A DNA stretch of 64,000 nucleotides from Pseudomonadaceae bacterium. Its GTDB lineage: Bacteria > Pseudomonadota > Gammaproteobacteria > Pseudomonadales > Azotimanducaceae. This document shows, piece by piece, positions 45,704 through 52,658 of the stretch. The stretch is taken from NCBI GenBank assembly GCA_024743175.1, contig JANSXA010000015.1, positions 1 to 64,000 on the forward strand, read 5' to 3'. Made by a program: the position numbers and the translations under genes. The notes under the pieces are model-generated. The model was not told the origin of the DNA. It saw nothing but the letters and a program-made list of their open reading frames with translations, and searched no databases. The number at the start of each line of letters is the position of its first letter. The first letter of the stretch is position 1.

Positions 45704-46351
45704 TCAGGTGAGCGAGATAAGACTGGTCTCTTCTGTGCTGGTCAGCAAAACCTCGCCAGCAGCTGTTTCTATACGCACATCGAGATGTGGTTCGCCTTCA
45801 GCTACCGATACGTCCAGATCAATTGCCGCGAGGATTCTCTGCAGATCTGTCGCGTTTGGAGTTGAAACAGATAACGAGCGAAACTCTCCAGCGATCGGAC
45901 TGGTTTGCCTGGGGTGCTCACATCGCATCCAATCTATAAAAAACGGCAGGCGCGCACCATACCTGGAGCCTACTGGAAATAGCAGCATCCACTCCAACAG
46001 ATCATCTTGCGGTGTTTTGCGCCGGGTAAGTTTCGGTCCAGCTGATCGAATGCCGAAGTCTGACAACGTAGCCTGCACCTGGGCCAGATCACCTTCTGCA
46101 GCCCAGGTGACCAGCCCGCCCTGGGAGAGATGTTCAAACTGATCACCCAGAGTGCCTTCAAGGGATTGCGCTGGATCGGGAGCAATAATTTCCAGATACG
46201 CGGCACCCAGAGATAACAATGCGTTACACGTACCCAGGCCAAGGTGCTCACCCGCATAAACGGGCTGGACACCAAACGTATCTTCAGCCCACTGCATACC
46301 TTCGTCCAGGGATGCCACGGCATACATGAAATGATCTATGGTTGTGTGCAT
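45704..46351 (-). CDS. VOC-superfamily glyoxalase-like protein
   Basis: 215 residues. The N-terminal segment TIDHFMYAVASLDEGMQWAE and LGLGTCNALLSLGAAYLEIIAPDP fit the Glyoxalase_3 (PF13468-type) branch of the VOC family. A second half of similar shape follows (FFIDWMRCEHP, VSTPNATDLQRILA). Such proteins often act on lactones or other small metabolites, or bind metals, but the target is unknown. The ATG lies 21 bases after the stop of a 52-residue gene upstream. Confidence 0.8.
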   Translation of the reverse strand: MHTTIDHFMYAVASLDEGMQWAEDTFGVQPVYAGEHLGLGTCNALLSLGAAYLEIIAPDPAQSLEGTLGDQFEHLSQGGLVTWAAEGDLAQVQATLSDFGIRSAGPKLTRRKTPQDDLLEWMLLFPVGSRYGARLPFFIDWMRCEHPRQTSPIAGEFRSLSVSTPNATDLQRILAAIDLDVSVAEGEPHLDVRIETAAGEVLLTSTEETSLISLT

Positions 46352-46372
46352 ATTTATAAAAGGAGCTGGACG

Positions 46373-46531
46373 TTAATCGTCATCCAGTTTGGGCAGAGCA
46401 GCACGAATTTCTGCTGCCGATGTCTGAATGGTGCCGGCTTCCAGCTCCAGCAACATGACATGGATAATACCTTCCAGCCTGGCCACATGACTTTCAAGGG
46501 TTTCCAGATGCATAGCGACGTTCTGGTCCAT
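46373..46531 (-). CDS. Small helical protein (52 residues), too short for standard ORF calls
   Basis: The minus strand from the ATG at 46529-46531 gives MDQNVAMHLETLESHVARLE and runs on to ...ALPKLDDD, 52 residues with a stop at 46373. The composition is that of one long amphipathic helix (Leu/Glu heptads), suitable for a coiled coil. AGGA lies 4 bases before the start. It is placed between the DUF899 fragment and the VOC gene on the same strand, with short gaps of 25 and 21 bases. No family is recognised, but frame, RBS and spacing argue that it is real. Confidence 0.5.
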   Translation of the reverse strand: MDQNVAMHLETLESHVARLEGIIHVMLLELEAGTIQTSAAEIRAALPKLDDD

Positions 46532-46556
46532 GAATTCCTCACACCGTCCTGTTTAA

Positions 46557-46874
46557 TCAGCTAACAAGGTAAAGGGTTGAAGTGGACTCTTCAACGACGA
46601 CAACTTCAATATTCATCGTGCCGTCTTCGTCGCGTACAAAAACACTGACACCATGCGTCTCAGCACCCCGGCGCTGGCTGCGCTGCTCAAACAGATCCGC
46701 CAACGACGCTTCACCGTCAGACCCGCTGAAAACATAATTCTGCTCTACTTTCAGGCGAGGCAGCGACCGACGTAGCACGGCTGACTCATCACCTGCCCTG
46801 GCGTACGCCTTTTCTTTTTCCAGCAAATCCAGGCGCGCATCGAGCCACTGCGCTTTAGTCCGGGCATTTGTCAT
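46557..46874 (-). pseudogene. DUF899-family gene with an apparent internal deletion
   Basis: 105 residues from the ATG at 46872-46874, with GGAGA upstream. The N-terminus (AQWLDARLDLLEKEKAYARA, LPRLKVEQNYVFSGSDGE, ASLADLFEQRS) is a clear DUF899 start, a thioredoxin-like family of about 230-260 residues. After residue 67 the sequence jumps to QRRGAETHGVSVFVRDEDGT, which resembles the late HGVSVFxxDEDG segment of the same family, and then ends in an unrelated tail. The Cys-containing core is missing. The frame upstream of this start extends further but lacks family similarity. Like the ABM gene 1.5 kb away, it looks internally deleted. Confidence 0.55.
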
Positions 46875-46948
46875 GGTCTTCTCCAGTCCACGTCGGGATG
46901 TAAGGACACCAGTATATGGTGCAGAACACAATGGAGTAAGATAGTCAG

Positions 46949-48151
46949 ATGACAGACGAAAACTCAGACTTCGCCCAAACCTCCCCATCACCGCTGGCCT
47001 CAATGACAATTGCCCGGGTGCTGGGCATTGACATTCGTATGCACTTTTCCGTGGTGGTGATCTTCGCTCTGATCTCCACCAGTTTAGCTGCAAGCATTTT
47101 TCCACAATGGCATCCCGAGTGGGGCACAGCGCAGAACTGGGTCGCTGCTGTCTCCGCCGCAATTCTGTTTTTTATCTCGTTACTGACCCATGAAATGGCG
47201 CACTCGGTAGTTGCACGTCGATGTGGCATTGAAATCTCCGCGATCACTCTATTTATCTTTGGCGGCGTCGCGGAAATGAAAGGTGAACCCAAATCTCCTC
47301 GTGACGAGTTTTTAATTGCCGGTGCGGGACCACTGGCGAGTTTTGTCCTCGCGTTGCTCTTTGGCATTCTCGTCAGTTTGATGGTGGGTGACCCACAGTC
47401 ATTGCTCAACGAAGAAGACAGCCTGAACATGGCTGATCTGTCTGTGCTGGCAACCATCTGCATGTGGTTGTCGTCGATCAATTTCATGCTTGCAGTGTTC
47501 AATCTGCTCCCAGGCTTTCCCATGGACGGTGGCCGCCTGTTTCGCGCTGCAATCTGGTGGCGTACTGGCAACCTGATGCAAGCCACTCAAATGGCTGCCC
47601 AGGTAGGCAGTGGATTCGGCTGGGTGTTTATAGGCATAGGCGCGATACAGCTATTCAGCGGCAATACAGTTAACGGCCTCTGGTTGATTCTGATCGGCTG
47701 GTTCATTCGAAGGTTGGCCCTGACCAGCGTCGCCAGCATGATGCTGGATCAGGCACTGCGCGGGTTTGACGTCCGTGCAATCATGCGCACCCGCTTCGAC
47801 AAGGTCCCAGCCAACACTTCGACAAAGCAGTTCATCGACGATTATCTGTTACGCAGCACCCAGCAATTGTGGCCGGTTCATGCTGATGATCGCGACATCG
47901 GCTATGTAACCGCACACAGTTTCGGCGGAGAAGACAGCGGACTCAAAGAGGCAACAGACAACCTTGATCAGCACATGCACCCGCTTGATCAGGCCCACAG
48001 CATTAATCCTGATCTCAGTGCGAAAGAAGCCTTCGAGCGCCTGGCCATGTACCCCTTCCCTTTGCCCGTTGTAGAAGATGGGCAGGTCATCGGCATCATC
48101 ACCCATGCTGATATCATTCGTTGGTTTGCTTTTCATAAAATTGCGACCTGA
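46949..48151 (+). CDS. Site-2 protease (M50) with CBS domains
   Basis: 400 residues with six membrane helices in the first about 235. The zinc motif HEMAH (His81, Glu82, His85) and the conserved NLLPGFPMDGGRLF (about 186-199) mark an intramembrane metalloprotease of the S2P/SpoIVFB type. A CBS pair fills the C-terminus (about 270-395). These proteases cut membrane-anchored transcription factors or anti-sigma factors to free them. The gene starts 74 bases from the divergent DUF899-like gene. A membrane-anchored winged-helix regulator starts 7 bases after its stop, an obvious candidate substrate. Confidence 0.92.
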   Translation: MTDENSDFAQTSPSPLASMTIARVLGIDIRMHFSVVVIFALISTSLAASIFPQWHPEWGTAQNWVAAVSAAILFFISLLTHEMAHSVVARRCGIEISAITLFIFGGVAEMKGEPKSPRDEFLIAGAGPLASFVLALLFGILVSLMVGDPQSLLNEEDSLNMADLSVLATICMWLSSINFMLAVFNLLPGFPMDGGRLFRAAIWWRTGNLMQATQMAAQVGSGFGWVFIGIGAIQLFSGNTVNGLWLILIGWFIRRLALTSVASMMLDQALRGFDVRAIMRTRFDKVPANTSTKQFIDDYLLRSTQQLWPVHADDRDIGYVTAHSFGGEDSGLKEATDNLDQHMHPLDQAHSINPDLSAKEAFERLAMYPFPLPVVEDGQVIGIITHADIIRWFAFHKIAT

Positions 48152-48158
48152 ACAGAAT

Positions 48159-50051
48159 ATGGATCTAACAGAAGGCTTTATTCTCGAAAAATGGCAGGTT
48201 AAGCCATTAGACGGCAAAATCTTTAACACGTTAACTAGCGAATCAACACGTGTGCGCCCCAAAGCCATGGATGTCTTATGTGCGCTGGCAGCTGCCGGGG
48301 GGCAGGTTGTGGAACGTGACGAGTTGCTGACTCAGGTCTGGGGCCAGGATGCAGTTTCTGATGAGCCTCTGACAAGCACCATAGGCGAACTTCGACGATT
48401 GCTTGGTGAACGACAGGGACAGGAACGACGTTACATCGAAACGATACCAAAACGCGGCTATCGTTTGTTGCCGCAAGCGCAAGCATTAAACCGCAGCCGT
48501 GCTGAAGCGCTCAGCAGCACGCGCATGAAACCGCGCAGACTTCTCGACAGAAATACGCTGATTGCTTTAGTTCTGCTGACGGCCTTAGCCGCATTTGTCG
48601 TTTACCGATTTTCGGCACCAGACTTACCTGTGGACTGGGCGCCCCCGAAAAACTCGATTGCGGTCTTACCATTCGAGCGCCTGAGCGCGGGTAACGACAA
48701 TAACTACTTTGCGGATGGGTTGACTGAAGAGCTCATTGTCATGCTTAACAGATTGCCGTCAATCACCGTTGCAGCCCGAAACTCCACTTTTCTATTGCAG
48801 GACAAAGCACTTCCGCTGACAGATATTGCGAGACGTCTGAACGTTGCGCACATACTCACAGGCAGCGTTCAACAAGCTGGTGAACAAGTACGTGTGACCG
48901 CTCGCCTCGTAGATGCACGAACCGGATATCAATTCTGGTCCGAAACCTATGATCGGACTTTGGAAGATATTTTTGCGATCCAGGATGACATCTCCACGGA
49001 GGTTCAAAAGTCTCTGCAGGTACATCTGGCGGGCACTCGCGTGGCTGCTCAACCTACCAACCCCGAAGCTTACGCACTCTTTCTTCAAGCGCGGCATGTT
49101 GGTCGCCAGCATACCAAGGAAGGATTGGTGAACGCCGCGTCCCTTTACCAGGAGGTGCTGGCAATTGATCCAGAGTATCTCCCCGCATGGGATGGATTGG
49201 CAGGCGTCTATCTCAATCAGGTTGGCTTTGCATTGTTACCCGCCCAGGAAGGATTTCGCCTGGCCAGCGAAGCAGCCTACAAAGCGCTGGCAATTGATGC
49301 TGACTATGCACCGGCTCACGGGCGCCTTGGTTGGATTGCATTACATGCAAACAGCAATATCGCTGCAGCTGCGGAACACTATCGCCAGGCATTATCCGTT
49401 GAACCCGAAAACGATATCATTCGCAGTGGCGCCGCGCCCGTAGCATTGGCGCTTGGACGCATGAACGACGCAATTGTGCTGTTCGAAAACTCTGTGACCA
49501 CGGACCCTGTTTCTCCCGCAAGTCACGCCAATCTTGCTAATGCCTACCTTCTGGCACGGCGCCCCGTTGAAGCCGAACAGAGCATCCGCAATGCCCTCAC
49601 CCTGAGCCCCAACTATGCAGGGGCACAATATCGACTCGGCAGAGCGCTACTCGCCCAAGGTAAACTACCCGAGGCCAAAAAGGCCATGGCAGCAGAACCC
49701 GCAGATGCAGCACGCTGGATTGGTCAGGCTTTAGTGGCTGATGTCGAAGGTAACGTCGAGGCATCCAATAAACTGCTTGGCAGGGTCCTGGAACGTTATG
49801 GAAATGCAGCGGCTGGTAACCTCGCGCAGGTTTACGCCCATCGTGGGGACATCGACGCCGCCTACAAATGGCTGGACCTGGAATTTACTACCAGCGGCGC
49901 TGGCAGTTTTGCTGAGTATCGATGGGATCCTTTGTTCGCCTCGCTGCATGATGATCCACGCTGGGATGCATTGATGGAAAGAGTGGGACTGAGCAACGAT
50001 GCATTAAAAGTCATCGAGTTTCCGACATTGGCCGAGCTTGCACAGAAATAA
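48159..50051 (+). CDS. Membrane-anchored winged-helix regulator with TolB-like and TPR domains (CadC-type)
   Basis: 630 residues from the ATG at 48159; the longer frame overlaps the protease gene. A cytoplasmic OmpR/CadC-type winged helix lies at about 1-105 (RVRPKAMDVLCALAAAGGQV, ETIPKRGYRLL). One membrane helix lies at about 132-148 (LIALVLLTALAAFVVYRF). The periplasmic part has a TolB-N/FlgO-like domain (about 165-290; NSIAVLPFERLSAGNDNNYF) and then many TPR units (about 310-610). It binds DNA and senses from the envelope. The site-2 protease gene ends 7 bases upstream. Confidence 0.9.
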   Translation: MDLTEGFILEKWQVKPLDGKIFNTLTSESTRVRPKAMDVLCALAAAGGQVVERDELLTQVWGQDAVSDEPLTSTIGELRRLLGERQGQERRYIETIPKRGYRLLPQAQALNRSRAEALSSTRMKPRRLLDRNTLIALVLLTALAAFVVYRFSAPDLPVDWAPPKNSIAVLPFERLSAGNDNNYFADGLTEELIVMLNRLPSITVAARNSTFLLQDKALPLTDIARRLNVAHILTGSVQQAGEQVRVTARLVDARTGYQFWSETYDRTLEDIFAIQDDISTEVQKSLQVHLAGTRVAAQPTNPEAYALFLQARHVGRQHTKEGLVNAASLYQEVLAIDPEYLPAWDGLAGVYLNQVGFALLPAQEGFRLASEAAYKALAIDADYAPAHGRLGWIALHANSNIAAAAEHYRQALSVEPENDIIRSGAAPVALALGRMNDAIVLFENSVTTDPVSPASHANLANAYLLARRPVEAEQSIRNALTLSPNYAGAQYRLGRALLAQGKLPEAKKAMAAEPADAARWIGQALVADVEGNVEASNKLLGRVLERYGNAAAGNLAQVYAHRGDIDAAYKWLDLEFTTSGAGSFAEYRWDPLFASLHDDPRWDALMERVGLSNDALKVIEFPTLAELAQK

Positions 50052-50212
50052 GGCATCAAAAAGCGTCCTGCGCGGTCAAATAACACCGATCACAGAAAAA
50101 TAGAGGAAAAATATTATCTAAATATCAGTTAGTTAGCTCCATGAACCTGAACTATAGGCGCTTCGCAGCATTCGCACTGAAAGCTGTTCTTAACGTTCAC
50201 AGGAGCAAAAAA

Positions 50213-50998
50213 ATGATCGAAATTCTCACCTTCTTACCGTTGGCACTGATTCCCGCATTCATGTTGCTGGCACTTGTTCACGAAGCAAGATCCTACGAAA
50301 AACCCCGCTGGTGGAAAACCCGGATGACTCTGGCCACCCTTGCTGCTGTTGCTGGCGCAATGGTGATCACAACTGCCTGGAGCATGATGTTGGGCGACTT
50401 TCACCTGTTTGATGGGGCGCAACTTGGCACATGGGCCGGGGCTGCTGCTGGCATCGTCGTCTACGAGTTTGTGCACTACTGGTACCACCGGACGGTACAT
50501 CGCTACGATTGGGCCTGGCGCTTCACCCATCAGATGCATCACAGCGCAGAAGTCCTGGACGCGTTCAGCGCAAATTACCTGCATCCTCTGGACCTTGTGA
50601 TGTTCACGACCTGGAGCAGCCTGGTATTTTTTCCCTTGCTTGGGCTGAGTCTAGAAGCTGGTCTGATTGCTGGCGCCTGGCTGGGTTTCAACGCCATGTT
50701 TCAGCACGCTAATATCCATACGCCGCGTTGGTTGGGGTATGTGATGCAACGTCCCGAGAGCCATGTCTTACATCATGAACGCGGCCAGCATAGATATAAC
50801 TACGCCAATTTGCCGCTCTGGGACATGATATTTGGCACCTTCCGCAATCCAGCCAACGTAGACACACGAGAAGTTGGATTCTACTTGGGTAGCTCGGCTA
50901 AGGTGATGGACATGTTGTTGTGCCGGGATATCTCGCAGGTGCCGGACAGTTCCGCCCGTGAAGATGAGCCCGTGCAGGCGCTAAATCGCGAGGCTTAA
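50213..50998 (+). CDS. Sterol desaturase/fatty acid hydroxylase family protein
   Basis: 261 residues from the ATG at 50213, with AGGAG 7 bases upstream; the longer frame start has no RBS. About four membrane helices. Three histidine clusters are visible: HYWYHRTVH, HQMHH and HVLHHERGQHRY. They bind the di-iron centre of the FA_hydroxylase family, which acts on sterols, carotenoids or fatty acyl chains in the membrane. The substrate is unknown. The gene follows the TPR regulator by about 160 bases and is followed by a hairpin. Confidence 0.9.
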   Translation: MIEILTFLPLALIPAFMLLALVHEARSYEKPRWWKTRMTLATLAAVAGAMVITTAWSMMLGDFHLFDGAQLGTWAGAAAGIVVYEFVHYWYHRTVHRYDWAWRFTHQMHHSAEVLDAFSANYLHPLDLVMFTTWSSLVFFPLLGLSLEAGLIAGAWLGFNAMFQHANIHTPRWLGYVMQRPESHVLHHERGQHRYNYANLPLWDMIFGTFRNPANVDTREVGFYLGSSAKVMDMLLCRDISQVPDSSAREDEPVQALNREA

Positions 50999-51006
50999 TG
51001 CCTCGC
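50988..51006 (+). terminator. Possible intrinsic terminator at the end of the sterol desaturase gene
   Basis: GCGAGGC at 50988-50994 and GCCTCGC at 51000-51006 form a perfect 7-base-pair stem with a 5-base loop that contains the stop codon. Only a weak T-rich stretch follows (TTCAAATC), so termination efficiency is uncertain. Confidence 0.4.
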
Positions 51007-51045
51007 TTCAAATCAGGGACAACAAAATCTGTTTGTCACTATCTG

Positions 51046-51080
51046 GCTTCAACAGCGCAGTGGAACTCCGCTGCTGAAGC
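51046..51080. repeat. Imperfect inverted repeat (12-base stems) in the intergenic region
   Basis: GCTTCAACAGCG at 51046-51057 faces CGCTGCTGAAGC at 51069-51080, pairing over 12 positions with one mismatch around an 11-base loop. The region 50999-51286 (288 bases) between the desaturase and molybdenum operons holds this and the hairpin at 50988-51006. I see no gene in it. The structure could be a transcription terminator, an RNA element or a REP-like repeat; other copies would decide. Confidence 0.5.
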
Positions 51081-51286
51081 TTAGGTCAATAACCAGCCTC
51101 TCCCACAACAGAATCCTGAAAAGAGCAGGCAATCCAACACATAGTAGTACCTAAACCGTTGTTGGGCCCGGCCGCTCTTGGTATCTTCACTACCGAGGGG
51201 ATAGCATCGAACAGAACGTTTTATCAACACGGCAAAATGCTGCACGTTACATGCTCCCTGAATTGAAAACATAACAGGACGATCAC

Positions 51287-52147
51287 ATGAGATACGAATC
51301 CCCGGCGACGACAAAAGAAGCTGTCGCGCTGCTGGCAAAAGAAAAAGGCGCGGCCTTTATTCTCGCTGGCGGCACTGACTTGTTAGTGCGGATGAAAATG
51401 GGACTTGCTGAGCCAGATTTGGTAGTTGACATCAAGCGCATCCCTGACATGAATACGATTAAGACGACGCAAACTGGATTTCGTATTGGCGCCGGTGTTT
51501 CAGGCGCACAGCTGACCGCTCACAAAGCGATCAACAAAGCCTGGCCCGGTGTGGTTGAGGCAACCCACCTGATTGGTTCTGACCAGATTCAGGGTCGCTG
51601 TACGATGGCCGGTAACCTGTGTAATGCATCACCCGCTGCGGACAGTGTGCCAGCAATGATCGCCGCGGGCGCCAAAGCAATTGTCGTTGGCAAAGGCAAG
51701 CGTCGTACTGTACCGGTAGAAAAAATAGTCACCGGCCCGGGCAAAACCTCCCTGAAAAAAGGTGAAGTGGTTGAAGCCATCACCTTACCTAAACCCGCCA
51801 AACGCACAGGTGATGCTTATTTACGTTTTACGCCACGTACCGAAATGGACATTGCCGTTGTTGGTGTCGGTATCAGCATGACTCTGGAAAGAGGTGTTGT
51901 GAAAAAGGCCAGAGTCTGCCTGGGTGCGGTTGCACCCACTGCTGTTCTGGTACCGGCTGCAGCCAGAGCGCTGGTCGGTTCTAAACTGGACGATGCCGCC
52001 CTGAACAAACTCGTAGCGGCCTGTGCCAAAGCCTGTAACCCTATAGATGACAAACGCGGTACTGCCGCTTACCGAACGCGGGTTGCCGGAGTGCTGGCAA
52101 AACGTGCTGCAAAAATAGCCTATAAAAGAGCAGGAGGTGCCGCATGA
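51287..52147 (+). CDS. Molybdenum hydroxylase FAD subunit (CoxM-like)
   Basis: 286 residues. The FAD-binding fold has FILAGGTDLLVRMKMG (about 25-40) and TMAGNLCNASPAADSVPAM (about 106-124), the conserved AGGTDL and GN-C-NASPAAD loops of the CoxM/XdhC-type subunit. The C-terminal CO_deh_flav_C domain ends the protein. It passes electrons from the 2Fe-2S subunit to an acceptor through FAD. It is the first gene of a four-gene operon, and its stop overlaps the 2Fe-2S subunit ATG (ATGA). GGACGATCAC lies before the ATG. Confidence 0.93.
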   Translation: MRYESPATTKEAVALLAKEKGAAFILAGGTDLLVRMKMGLAEPDLVVDIKRIPDMNTIKTTQTGFRIGAGVSGAQLTAHKAINKAWPGVVEATHLIGSDQIQGRCTMAGNLCNASPAADSVPAMIAAGAKAIVVGKGKRRTVPVEKIVTGPGKTSLKKGEVVEAITLPKPAKRTGDAYLRFTPRTEMDIAVVGVGISMTLERGVVKKARVCLGAVAPTAVLVPAAARALVGSKLDDAALNKLVAACAKACNPIDDKRGTAAYRTRVAGVLAKRAAKIAYKRAGGAA

Positions 52148-52632
52148 GCGACGCAGTATTGGTATCAACCAAAGTGAACGGTGACGTAGTGGAGTTTGCC
52201 TGCCCTACCGATGAAGTGTTGATGGATTCGTTACGTGATCGTGCGGGCATGAATGGTGTCAAAGAAGGTTGTGGCACAGGCGACTGTGGTGCCTGCAGTG
52301 TCACTTTAGATGGTCAGCTGGTTTGTTCCTGTCTGGTCCTCGGCGTGGAAGCAAATGGCCGAGAGATAGGTACCGTTGAAGGATTGACCGAGGACGGCAA
52401 ACTGCACCCGCTGCAGGAAAAATTCATCGAACACGCTGCCCTGCAGTGTGGAATTTGCACGCCAGGTTTTCTGGTAGCCGCTAAAGCCCTGCTGGACAAC
52501 AACGCCAACCCTACCGAAACAGAAATTCGTTACGCGTTGGCCGGTAATTTATGCCGATGCACAGGCTACGACAAAATTGTCCGCGCTGTTCAGGCTACCG
52601 CCAAAGATCTACGCAAATCTAAGAAACGCTAA
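52144..52632 (+). CDS. Molybdenum hydroxylase 2Fe-2S subunit (CoxS-like)
   Basis: 162 residues with two [2Fe-2S] domains. The plant-ferredoxin type has GCGTGDCGACSVTLDGQLVC (about 42-61). The four-helix type has CGICTPGF and NLCRCTGYDKI, giving all eight Cys ligands. It carries electrons from the Mo site to FAD. Length is usual. The ATG overlaps the FAD subunit stop by 4 bases, and the Mo subunit starts 26 bases after its stop. Confidence 0.95.
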   Translation: MSDAVLVSTKVNGDVVEFACPTDEVLMDSLRDRAGMNGVKEGCGTGDCGACSVTLDGQLVCSCLVLGVEANGREIGTVEGLTEDGKLHPLQEKFIEHAALQCGICTPGFLVAAKALLDNNANPTETEIRYALAGNLCRCTGYDKIVRAVQATAKDLRKSKKR

Positions 52633-52658
52633 ACCTCTAGTGAGGAAAGGAATTAATT

